Positions 32,035 through 42,780 of a stretch of 64,000 nt of DNA are shown one piece after another. The first letter of the stretch is position 1. Each line of letters opens with the position of its first letter. The stretch is taken from the NCBI GenBank assembly GCA_022701365.1, contig JAKUHH010000142.1:102278-166277 (forward strand). Reading direction: 5' to 3'. The DNA comes from Mycocentrospora acerina. Its lineage: Eukaryota; Ascomycota; Dothideomycetes; Pleosporales. Below the pieces are notes generated by a model that saw nothing but the letters and a program-made list of their open reading frames with translations, did not search any database and was not told the DNA's origin. The translations under genes were made by a program, and so were the position numbers.

Positions 32035-34913
32035 ATGCTCGTTGGCACCAATCTTCTACACAGCATGCCTTCACAATCGGGCTCTCCATCCTCACACAAT
32101 TTTTATCTACCTCAAGCTGCAGACGGTCGATTGGAAATGGTTGCGTCAAACCAGCAACTTCATCACATTGACCCCACCAGAGCCCAGAGCACTCTACAGC
32201 AGTTACCGAGTCTGCGCACCGTTCTGGAACCCGAACTCCTTGACAACAAATTACCTGGCCAGCCATCGCGGATAGGGAACGCTCAAATATTCCATGGTAC
32301 ATCTATGCACTACGAATCTAAAAGTCCTACGCTGAAAAGACGCCACGATTTCGATTCACACACGTATAGCCACTCTGAACGTAATGCTGTCGTTACTCAA
32401 GCAGCATTCGCATACCGCCCTCCACTGCCGACTTCCGGCAACAATAGTTCCTTTACAGGATCTTTAACGCCAGGACTTATGCCCAGCGCTACAATACCAG
32501 AGCTTCAGCGTCGTGAAAGCGTCGCGCGCGTTTCTCCATATGATCACGCTAGTGAATCCTTCCAACCTTCATCAACGCCATCTGACCCGATGGCAACAAT
32601 CGCTGGTCACTCAAACCAGGATGAGCTAGGGGAATCTGAAAGGTCCGTCAGGAGGCGGCCTGATGGATCCTCATTCTCTTCGCGTACTACGGTAAGAGCT
32701 TCACGATGCATCGGACAGCGTGAAGTTCCGGGCGAAGGAATTTGTTACGTCTATGAAGACGGCACTTACTGTCGTGCTATTATTGATGGTGAACCAGTCA
32801 ATCCATCTTGGGGTATTACAAAAGCGGGGAAACCCCGCAAAAGACTTGCGCAAGCTTGTCTAACTTGCCGAGAGAAGAAGATAAAGTGTGAGCCTGGTTA
32901 TCCCAAGTGCCAACAGTGCACGAAGTCCCAAAGGATATGCAAAGGGTAAGTTTATATATCATTACTGCTTTTCCTTCTTTCGTCTGCGAAATTGTTGAAT
33001 TACGTGTAATTTTCAGAGTTTCATTCGTTAAGATACACTGTCGTTCCACTAATACTCATTGTATTTAGAGGGCTTAGCCAGTCGAGCGTCAGTAGCGTTT
33101 CAGGGGAACCGTCGCCGTCCAGCCCTCCTCCACTGATCAAAAATACATCAGCAGAAACTTTCAGTTCTGCAGCTGGCTCAGATAAAGAGAAAATATATAG
33201 GGAGCCCTTCGAATCTTTCAGAAGAAACGAGCCTTGGAGTACAGGCATGCCTTTCAATGCCCACGCATTTCGCCCTCAGTCTGTCACAACCACAACATCA
33301 GCAACCTCTCATGAGTCAGATTGGAGCGGAATTTTGAATGGTCTGGACTTAGAGGGGCGGTCTCGCGGCTCGTACCTAGATATGGAGCTTCAGTGGGAGC
33401 GAGATCCCTACAAAGTAAGTCCCGAGCTCACGATGCAGCTCTTGGATCTCTACTTTCTTCACGCTGGACGTGGTACCTACAACATCTTCCCCCGTATGCC
33501 TTTTCTATCATGGGTGGAGACCAATCGCGAGAAAACGCCAAATCACATAATGCTCTTGTATTCTGTCCTTGCGTTGGGCTCGCTATTTTCAAGTAACTTG
33601 GAACTTCAGTCACTTGGAAAAAGATTCGCAGCCATTGCATCTTATGCTAATTCACAGCGACTGGGCAAGTTCGACTTGCAGATGTGTCAAACTCGGTTCA
33701 TACTTTGTCTGTATAATTATGGAAAGGGTAATAGTCAGGCTGCCTGGGACTTTACAGGAGCTGCGATACGTGCAATTAGCGCACTAAAGTTGAATACAGA
33801 GCAAGGAATAAGGGATATTGCTAACACTGCCACTACCCTTGAGTACGGTGTTAATCGCCATACATACGAGGAATGCTGTCGTCGCACTTTTTGGTCTGTG
33901 TTTATTATGGATGTTAGTATTACGCATTAGAAGTAATGTGTTGACACAAGCTAATAATGCTGTAGCGTTACAATGGCAGTCAGGGTGGAACATTGTATGG
34001 AATCAATACAGAGGATATTCATGTCCGTATGCCTCGCTTGGAAAGTATGTATGAGGCGTCCACCTCCAGCGAGACACATATTTTCGACTTTTCTCTTCTG
34101 GACCAACAGAATTCTCAAAAACCGGACTTCGGATACATGGCCTATTGCTGCTTGATTTCAGCTGTGTGGGGAGATGTGGTCACCTTCACCGCACGATCAG
34201 TTCATCAGCTTGATAGCGGGCTTAAGCTTAGTTACACCACCTTTTACGACAAATCCTACTCGAGACTTAAGGCATGGGTTACTATGTTACCTCCGGATCT
34301 CCAATACAGTACTCAAAACCTCGACAAAAGTATCGCGGAAGGGTATGCGGATACTTTCATCTCCATCCATGCCCTCTACTATGCTACAGTACTCAGAATC
34401 AATCGGTTTGCCCGCGTCCGCGCCATGTCGCCTCATCTCGTACGTCGAAACATGGAAGAGACTTTTCGCGGTGCCATCGACTTTGTGTCAATGATGCAAG
34501 CACTAGCTGTAGCAAACCGTCAGCAGCGTCTTCCTATTAAAGTTACAACCGATTTCAAACTATCCACACCATTCCCCGGGGATGTACTTCTACTTGCCAT
34601 TGACGTACTCACGTCCGTTGGTAATTTTTCCTCTTTGCCACAACTCATCGAAACCGTCAGTACGGCATTGTCTTGTGCGGACGAAGTATCAAGTCATTGG
34701 AAATCAGCAAAAGCACAACACATAGCCATAGCGACGCGACTGAAGCAACTGCAAGAACTTGTCGTTCAGGAGGAAAGGATCGAAAATGGCAGTCACAACC
34801 AGTTTTGGAAGATTGATAACAGTCTGGAGACAGTGTTTGGCATTGATGACGTAGTGTATGGAGCGGAAGAACAGTTGCGATTTGACGTTGTGAGCACATT
34901 CACACGCCTCTGA
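32035..34913 (+). CDS. Zn2Cys6 binuclear cluster transcription factor
   Basis: Three exons, 32035-32945, 33069-33912 and 33966-34913, 900 aa. Nuclear DNA-binding regulator of the fungal-specific Gal4 type. The frame opens earlier, but the first ATG is at 32035. About 270 polar, low-complexity residues come first, then VPGEGICYVYEDGTYCRAII and KAGKPRKRLAQA leading into the zinc cluster CLTCREKKIKCEPGYPKCQQ..C, an exact C-x2-C-x6-C-x6-C-x2-C-x6-C array at 275-302. The mid-protein placement and the preceding block are unusual but, as I recall, shared with some ascomycete orthologues. Exons 2 and 3 carry the fungal_trans (middle homology) region: LLDLYFLHAGRGTYNIFPRM, AAWDFTGAAIRAISALKLNT, EECCRRTFWSVFIMDRYNGS, with the 53-nt intron splitting FIMD/RYNG. 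Target genes are unknown; an adjacent pathway is not evident. Confidence 0.92.
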
Positions 34914-36561
34914 ACGCAACGCATATTCCTCACATGTTCTTGTGCCACACGATCAGGCTTACGACTCGATGCGATCTGTTCGATCCATACACAGGATCGC
35001 ACTAACAGGCTCAAGCCACAGCCTAGTTTCGCACGTCCAACAACTCCGCCACGAGACCCACTCTCCAAAAGACACCACCACCACCAGCGAGCGTGTTCTC
35101 CACGCACGGGGATCGACGTCCGTCCAAACCCCACGACCATGGTTCCGCAGACGTGCCATGTAGCCCCAGCACTAAAAACGCGGGGTACGACAACCCTCGA
35201 AAGTATCCATCCACAAAGCTGGACATGTTCATGCACAAGTCGCGAAGATCACTAGCCACGTTACGAATCGGGCATTTTGTCCTGCCCTAGGGGTCCGTGT
35301 TCTGCAGTTGGTCGAGCCAAACTATCAAATCAAATCAAATCTTTCTTCTGTCACGCAAGGTTCCGAGAAATTCCGCGAGACTACCAGGCCACCACGAGGG
35401 TTAGCTAGAGTGAGGCTACGCGGCTGCATGCGTAGGGGCGACAGTCTTGTTATGTCGATCTACTGGTAGGTAAATGACTAATACGTCGTATTTTTGTTTT
35501 GTCCATCGCGTGCGAATCATACCCATGCACACAGCATAAGCATATAGCGGCATTTTTTAGGGGCGAGGATAGGGTTTTATCGCATTTGCAGCGCCAGTTC
35601 GATAGAGGTATAGGACTGTTGGTAATAAACTTTTGGGTCATTAGAATATGGCTTCTATACTTTGACACAAACTTCCCTCCGTCCTCGCTTTCGCTTTCAT
35701 TCTTTCTTCCTTCCCTCATGGGTATAGAGTCCCAGACTTGACTTTCTAGCTTTACATGCGTAGCGCTGACCTCCCAGGACACGTTTATCCCATTCAACAC
35801 GGAGTTGTTTCCATGACAGAACCATATTTCTTTTTTTGGAGAAAAATAGTGCAACGCAATGATACCCAACCCCCCTCCTTACAAAAAAAAGGCGTGGAAA
35901 CGTCCTGCAAGTCAGCAGGTAACGAGATCCATGGATCAGCAGCATATCTATCTGCATACCATTACTTCTAGCACGTGTACCTAGCGCTTCTTGCGTCTAA
36001 CCCATGTATGACTGCTCTAGGTGTCTCGGTACAGGAATCACGCCTTCCTGGTGCAACTCCGATTTTTGGGAGTCGCAAACAACACAATGCGTATTGACGA
36101 AGAGCCTTTTCTTTTCTCTCGAAAATACAAGCTTTTCCATCCCGGCCCTTCCTTCTCTTTTCTTTTTTCGCATGCGTGTCTGCAAGTAGCGCTTAAGATG
36201 GGAAAGTAGTATTTGCTTGGAATCAGGTTTGCTGGAAAAATCATGATTCATATCGTGATGCCTTGATAGCCCATCATGCTGTCGCTTTGCATGCTACTGG
36301 CACGCAGCCCCACGAGTCTCGGGACGACTTCCCAACTCTTGTATTATGATACCATGACGGGTTGACCACAGATTCCACCCACCTTGCCGGGGAAATGACA
36401 CGTTCTTGACATGTCCACCCCAAATGCTACACTTTCTATATCAGCACGCTGGACGAGCATGTACTGCATACACGCGCGTACACGACTACACCCAACTAGC
36501 TTCATGATTCCAATCTACAAATGCGAATCTTCTTTATCCAACAATTTCTACTACCCCTAAA
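34914..36561. other. Intergenic region between two convergent genes
   Basis: 1.65 kb with no supportable gene. Frames of 60-147 codons on both strands have no recognisable content. Longer than most convergent spacers here, so a non-coding or very diverged gene cannot be excluded. Confidence 0.4.
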
Positions 36562-37729
36562 TTACTCGGCTCTCTCTTTCCCCTTTCCGTTAAACCTGTC
36601 CATATCACCAGTATCTGCAGAGCCTGCAAATGCCTGTTGAATGGGTGGCCTTGGCTTCGAGGCAATATCCAGTTCCGCAAACTTTGGTCTGACTTGGAAG
36701 ATGTTGACTCTTGCAGCGTTAAAGATCTGCTCCGATGGTGGAATGGTAACGGCAAGATTTGTGTTCTCAGTAAGTCGTGTGATGAAGAACATGAAGCGGC
36801 CAGTCTTAATTTGCATTTCGGCGAAATTTGCGCTACCGGCTGGGATATTGGTATGTTTGCTAGAGTTTTTGTTTCAGTTAGGATACTATGGTGAGGCAGG
36901 AGTGAAGCTTGATTAACAAAGAAACTTACGCCATGCTCTGCTTGTGTGTTTTGAGGATGCTAGAGATGCGCTCAAATCGATCTGTGAAAGGGTTCGGCTG
37001 CTCAGTCTCCCGCGTGACATGCGCGACCGTCAGGCAAGTTGTGCGTTCATACAGAATCAGCTCCCTAGCATCGATGACCTCAGCCAACTGCTCCAGCAGC
37101 GCCTCAATGGTCCCTGCATTTGGGATTAGATAATAGATGATTTTTGTCCAAGCCTTATACAAGCTTTGGTCCCAGATACTCGTGGCGAAGAATTCGATTG
37201 TTTCCTTGAAACCCTCGCTGGCGTCTCTGATGTATTCGGCGCGTTCGTTGAACATTTGTTCGCGCAGACGCGCTTGGACAAGGTCCATCTTGTGGATAAG
37301 GCAGAAGACTTGAGCACCAGGACTGCATTCGTGTAGCGCACGGATGATGTTCGAGTACGAAACAACGTCAGATGCAAACTCTCGAGATTCTATATCGAAG
37401 ACGAAGATGAGGACGGCGACGGAGCCAAAGACATGGTTGCGCGACTGGGTAAGGTAGTTTTCTACAAAGCCGTCTTGGCTATGACAGATCTATTAGCTTA
37501 ACAAGAGAAGGTGACAGCAACGAGCTCACCCTCCACAGTCCCAGAGGTTCAGCATCAAGTTGCCCATGAACTTGATGTTGCTGTGCTCGACATCGATTGT
37601 AGCGCCTAGCCGGCGAACGTCCTTTGCAACATAGTTACTGAACACGATGCTCCTCATCGATGATTTGCCCGCCCCGCTCTTGCCCATCAGCAGCACCTTG
37701 CGCTGCTTCTGGCGCTTGACTGAGTTCAT
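36562..37729 (-). CDS. GTR1: Rag-family GTPase (RagA/B orthologue)
   Basis: Three exons, complement of 36562-36859, 36930-37478 and 37530-37729, 348 aa. Small GTPase that with Gtr2/RagC signals amino-acid sufficiency to TORC1 at the vacuole. N-terminus MNSVKRQKQRKVLLMGKSGA with P-loop GKSGAGKSS (16-24), switch region LGATIDVEHSNIKFMGNLML, and the WDCGGQD motif spanning intron 1; the G4-type motif is IHKMD, as in RagA rather than NKxD. The C-terminal roadblock-like region includes LYKAWTKIIYYLIPNAG and, after intron 2, NFAEMQIKTGRFMFFITRLT. For intron 2 I chose the acceptor CTCTAG (exon from 36859), with a TATCCTAAC branch site, because it keeps frame as ..SMAKHTNIPAGSANFAE; an alternative acceptor would delete nine residues. 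The tail is less conserved. Confidence 0.93.
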
Positions 37730-38664
37730 GATGAGTGTAGGGTTCGATGACGTATAGTAAACACAGAAGTATGGGTGTCGATATTGTTTGTGTATCGTAT
37801 CGCGAGCGCTGTCGGCTCCTGTCTCACGATTGGTTCTGGTGTAGTAATAAGAATGGAGAGTGCACGTGGAGTTGAAACAGGCGTCGAGCTTTGTGAAAGA
37901 TGCTGACTAGACTCGCGAGGCTGGTTCTTGCTTGATGATGGCAGGAACCGTGAGGTGCCTGGAGCTTGGACGCGAAACAAAAGAGCGCTCGGCAGCTGAT
38001 TGTGGGGCAGTGGAGAAGGCCCGCGAACCGCATGCACAAGGACCTAGGTATGACCTGGGAAGTTCATCCAAACGTAGAAATGAGGTTGTGACGGCAGTGC
38101 AGATCGTGTGTCGTCCGTTGAATGTTGTACAGCCAAAGTAGAGGAGAGTCAACTTTACGTTCAAAGTCTGCGGGTCTAGGGTATGCACTTCAACGTTTAG
38201 TGTAGTAAGGCAAACACATGCAAGAAAAAATGTGCCTGTTTCTCCATAGAATTTGCTCGACATTGTCGGCACTTTTGATTATTTGTTATCGCTAGATATA
38301 AGGCCAAAAGGACCTGAATAGTTCCATCCCCGTCCAAGATCCTCAGTGATTCCAAAACATCCCAACAGAAGCGAAGGTACATAGGAAAGAAGAGCAGGCT
38401 AGGAAGACAAAGAGCCAGCGTTTCGTGGCGAAGGTGAGTAGCCCAGCAGAACAAGCAACAGGAGTACAGTATAAACACGAGTATGCCACCAAAAAATCGA
38501 CCGTCGAGATCGTACGTCATAACTAGCCGTCCACTTGGCTATGAGAAGAAGGTCGCGTCGCACGATAGTAACTAGAAAGATTGGTATGTAACGCGCTTTC
38601 GCTCGACGCAAACCAAAATCGAATGAAACGAAAGGTAAAGCGGGGAATCAAACACTGGGGTATC
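37730..38664. other. Intergenic: GTR1 promoter and URC4 3' flank
   Basis: No supported gene. A hydrophobic 107-codon minus-strand frame at 38197-38520 lies downstream of URC4 and is probably chance. Confidence 0.4.
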
Positions 38665-40336
38665 TCAGAAAACAGTGCCGTCGGACATGATCATGATAGG
38701 CGGCTCCTTGGTATTGGGACGCGACACTTCTGCGACTTCTCGGCCTCCCTATTAGTTAGGTTAGTTGTATTCAACGCAAGAGTTCCAGTAATATCTTACC
38801 TTCCAGCTGCCAGCCTCGAGCATCTGGGCCAAACTCAACTTGTGGGGTCCGTTCAAGCCAAGTGAACTGTTTACGTCGACAAGGAGATCGTCCAGTAAAC
38901 CAACCGTGACTGCGCGCCATTCAACAATTACATCGTCATCGGCAGTGAACATTGGCACCACTTCCATACTCTGCTGTCCTTTGAGTTGAGCATTGCGCTG
39001 GAATTGTGCGAGTCCCCGCTTGTTGTCTTCAGGTTTAAGGGTCAAAACCCCAGTGTCGATGAATAACCCACCATTGCGGTATTCTGGCAGTCCAGTCAGG
39101 AGCTCTGCACCAGCAAAGCGGATATTGAGCAGCTTGGTCATGGGGACCATTAGTGAGTATGTGAGCCACTGTGTCAGTTTGTGAAAGGGAACAATGTTTT
39201 CCCAGGGGTGAGTGGGGTGCGATGGCATGACCGAGCAAGGCCATGCATCGCCCATGGGGAGTCCGTCAATTTGGGTTCGCGTGGCCGGCCAGATGGGGGT
39301 TAGGCTGTCCATGAGCGTGTTCCAGAGTGTGGGGAGAGGGATAATGGGCACTGATGAGGCCTGGGTGGTGGGATGTGAAAGCAGATAGTCTGTCACGGTC
39401 AGCATGCATAGATTTGACCTTTGCTGGGCTCGACCTACCAATCATGTTTCCTGGTCGCGCCTCGAGACCAAAGATCTCTTGGTTCTGCAGCGCGCCGGCG
39501 AGTCTCTGCAACAGACTGGTGCGTCCCTCGAGGCCAGCAATCGGGTTGGCGTCTGTGACTTGGAGACCACGCGCAATATGAGAGACGTCGAGTTTCCTCA
39601 AACCTGCACTGTCGACTTGGCAAGGTTCGTTGGGGTCGCTGCTGAAGGCTCCTGCCTTGAACATCTCGAGACTAGCCACGGCGAGGCCCTCGCTGCGACG
39701 GTAGATCTTACCAGTCTCCTTGCTCTTGTACTGCCATTTGGTGCCGGCGCCAGCGTCCAGGAGCACAGAGACGAGGAAGAGATCGATCAAGCGACGCGTG
39801 CGCTCCTGGTTGTCGACCGTCGACGGCCACGAGGCCATCAGCTGGTCGATGCGAGGGCGGCCGCCGACCTCGAAGTGCTGCCAGCGGCCATGGGGAGGAA
39901 TGGAGGCGAAGTTGGACTCATAGTCGCGCTAGGTGCCGCGTCAGACGAGTGTACGTACGTGGGTGCGTGTGCGGACAAGCAAGGGCGCTCCTTGCGAGGA
40001 AAAAAGTCTCACCTTGATGATGGCGCACACAAAGCTGGTCACGTCGGGGAACTTTGTCATGTCGACGGTGAAGTGCTTGAGCTGGTTCTTCTTTGCCTTT
40101 TCCAGGACCAGCTTGGTGCGCTCGCGCACGGCATAGATGCTGCGCAGGTAGCCGGCAGGGTCGAGGGTCGGGTCCGGGGCCTTGGGCAGAGGCACGTCGG
40201 GGAAGCTCGTGGGCCTGGAGGAGCCGTTGGTGGACGACGTGGGGGCAGGGGATCGCAGCGAGCCATTGGACGAGTTGGGCTGGCTGGCGCCGGGCGAGAT
40301 GGTGGGCTTTGAGCTTTTGCGGCCGAAGAGACGCAT
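38665..40336 (-). CDS. URC4: Uracil catabolism protein 4 (Urc4/Urg3, DUF1688)
   Basis: Four exons, complement of 38665-38748, 38800-39389, 39439-39928 and 40013-40336, 495 aa. Member of the URC4/URG3 family needed in fungi for the URC pyrimidine-degradation route; biochemical role not settled. N-terminus MRLFGRKSSKP is a Ser/Pro-rich leader, then DPAGYLRSIYAVRERTKLVL. Family blocks: GRWQHFEVGGRPRIDQLMAS, RTRRLIDLFLVSVLLDAGAG, KWQYKSKETGKIYRRSEGLA, WPCSVMPSHPTHPWENIVPF, HKLTQWLTYSLMVPM, and YRNGGLFIDTGVL. The last exon is only 84 nt and encodes the family C-terminus GGREVAEVSRPNTKEPPIMI..MSDGTVF. All three introns have GT-AG ends and matching phase. The other URC-pathway genes (GTP cyclohydrolase II-like URC1, uracil phosphoribosyltransferase) are not in the window. 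Confidence 0.94.
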
Positions 40337-40645
40337 GGTGGCAGCGGCGGGGAGAGGGCAGGAGCAACGGGTGCAGAGAGAAGGAGCAAGCTGGCGAGCT
40401 CTGCTGGGAGAATTGGAGCGGACGGGAGGCTGTCGAGGGCTGCGCTGCCCAAGCACGGCGATCCACAGCACTCGCAGGAACTAACCCCAAACTAGAGGCT
40501 GCTTAGTGCGGCGGGCCGGGAGCACTGGCTCACGCTGGCGAGCAAGCCAGCCCTGGACCAGAAGACTCTCGGAACCCGAACCGCGGACGCTATGCAAGGA
40601 GGCCTGGGCACGGCCTGGCAGGGGGAGGTGTGGGTGCCCGGGCGA

Positions 40646-40713
40646 GCGTGTGCGTGTGCGTGTGCGTGTGTGCGTGTGCGTGTGTGTGTGCGTGCGTGTG
40701 TGTGCGTGTGTGC
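40646..40713. repeat. 68-nt alternating purine-pyrimidine (GT/GC) tract
   Basis: Strict alternation of G with T or C from 40646 to 40713 (mixed TGTG and GCGTG units). It lies about 310 bp upstream of the URC4 start. Sequences of this kind can adopt Z-DNA and are length-variable. Confidence 0.9.
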
Positions 40714-40895
40714 TGGGTGCCCAAGAACGACGGCGGCGGCGACGACCAGGACAGACACACACACGGCAGACGTTGGCGGCCAGCTGACTGCCGCCCCCTC
40801 GCTCGTCGGTGCCTCGCCCTGCATGCAAGCCTCGCGCAAGCCCCAGGTTGCGTGCGGCCTTGTCACGCCCTCTGGCAGGTCTAGTAAGCGAGTGC

Positions 40896-40919
40896 CTGCT
40901 GCTGCTGCTGCTGCTGCTG
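40896..40919. repeat. (CTG)8 trinucleotide repeat
   Basis: Eight perfect CTG units in non-coding DNA between URC4 and the SWA2-like gene. Confidence 0.9.
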
Positions 40920-41899
40920 TTGCGGCCTCAGGCACCCCCCCTGGCCCAAGCACACGGCCCCTGGCTCGACCTCCTAACACCGTTGCCTGCAAGAAACACC
41001 CGAGTCTGTTCCTGCAGCGGGCCACGACTCTTTGAGCCTTAGCCCTCGCATCACTGCAACCCGTCCTCGTCGAGGTCGTGACCTGCAGAGACGTCAACTC
41101 GCTTCAGGCAATCGGCAGGGAGTATCAGCACGGCAGGGGCATGGCTCCAACGACTCCAGAGCAACGGCCATCCACGCGCCTTCACATGCCATTCCATTCT
41201 GCACCTTCTCGTCGTAATTTCGCTGCTTTTGGCGCAGTGCTTGCCCCCCCACCATGTCGCGCGGAATGCGCCTCATCCTCCATCCAGTAAGCCCCGGATC
41301 CATCAACCTTGAAAGACTACCGGCCTCTCTCCCCAACAAGATTAGCGACGGGTTGCAAGACGCCGTGCAGCGCTACGAGCAACCTTTAGCCATGGCCTGA
41401 ATTGCTCTGCTCGCTTCATGGCCTGCCACCCATGCACTGCCAGGAGAAAAATCAATTCTCCAGAAGCAATGCCGTCTCGCTCTTTGCATCGACAGGGTCT
41501 GGAGAGAACGCTCGAGACATCACCACCGTCTTTACACGCGCGGGCTCAGCACCAACAGATCCATGGAAACGGTCCGCGGGTTCACGGCTCGGCAATCCCG
41601 TCTTTTTGTCTGAGCGCCAGACTGCTCTCCCGGGAAGCTGGAAGTCTGCGAGTCCGCAATGTGAGCAATTGACACTTGTCACTTACCTGCAGGGTGCCGC
41701 TCAAGGCGACAATCGTGAAGCCTCTTCGTATCTACTTGCTGCACCATGACACTTTGGCGTATGATACCGTGTCATTCACTTTGCGGCGCAATTTGGTTGT
41801 GCTGCTACCGAATCGAGTCATGGAAATAGACCAACCAGCCAAGCCCCCCCCCCTTTCCACATTCTGGACGAGGATGCCCTGTCTTGACGTTTGGAAGCC

Positions 41900-42222
41900 G
41901 GGCCCCTCCGCTGCCGCCAGGACGTGCTTCCTCTCCGCGGTCGTGGATCGAGGCAGCTCACTGACCATTTCTTAACTGGATGACAGAAGGCGAAAATATC
42001 TGCCGTCCTGATGCCGAGGCAGAAAATACTCGAATGACGTTGATGGTGGTTTCAATTACANGGGCCCCTCCGCTGCCGCCAGGACGTGCTTCCTCTCCGC
42101 GGTCGTGGATCGAGGCAGCTCACTGACCATTTCTTAACTGGATGACAGAAGGCGAAAATATCTGCCGTCCTGATGCCGAGGCAGAAAATACTCGAATGAC
42201 GTTGATGGTGGTTTCAATTACA
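41900..42222. repeat. 161-bp perfect direct repeat flanking a single N
   Basis: 41900-42060 and 42062-42222 read identically (starting GGGCCCCTCCGCTGCC, ending GTTTCAATTACA), separated only by the ambiguous base at 42061. This is the pattern produced when two contigs with overlapping ends are joined with an N rather than merged, so the duplication is probably an assembly artefact and the true sequence has one copy. Confidence 0.9.
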
Positions 42223-42780
42223 TACCAGCGATTATTGTTTACGTGTTTGTTTACGTGCGCGTCAAGAAGCGCTTGACATACTCATGTCTAAAGAATCAGT
42301 TTGTAATGTGCAGTGGTGATATACTTGTATCCTATCGACGGCCTGTGCTTGCCACAAAGACAGCATTGGATTGCAGCAACAGCAATGAAATTTTTCGCAA
42401 GATGGGTGCTGTGCCACATCTGCAACGTTGAGTGGTAATGTTCAACGGCTGAAATTTGCCAATTCTGACTCGAATCTTAGCAATCTAAGCTGCATTTCGT
42501 GATCCGAACATCAGGCGAGAACAAAATATACTCGAATACAATAGTTTCTGCTAGCATTGGAATACATGCTCACAAAACCTGGTCTTCTTTTGTTTGTACC
42601 AATAGCAATGTTGATACTGATTTGATGCTCGAGTGCCAAGCCTGTGGCTGTGCGCGTTGCGGTGTGGCAGCAATTGGTGGCACACATGAATAGTCACTTG
42701 TCGCATCGTTGAGCATCGTACAATCATGATATGACTTTTACCTGCAGCACACGCGAGCCACTCCGAAATACCACACAGAA

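Larger units (their letters stand above)
40337..42780. other. 2.4 kb intergenic region with simple repeats and an assembly scar
   Basis: Holds the promoters of URC4 (minus) and the SWA2-like gene (plus). Contains an alternating GT/GC tract (40646-40713), (CTG)8 (40896-40919) and a 161-bp direct repeat around the single N at 42061. Frames here are repeat-driven; no gene supported. Confidence 0.5.

Noticed and set aside
38197..38520. 107-codon hydrophobic minus-strand frame
   Set aside because: Lies just downstream of URC4 in its likely 3' flank; AT-rich sequence gives hydrophobic codons by chance and no family is recognised.
39404..40312. 302-codon plus-strand frame over URC4
   Set aside because: Antisense to conserved URC4 exons; no domain of its own.
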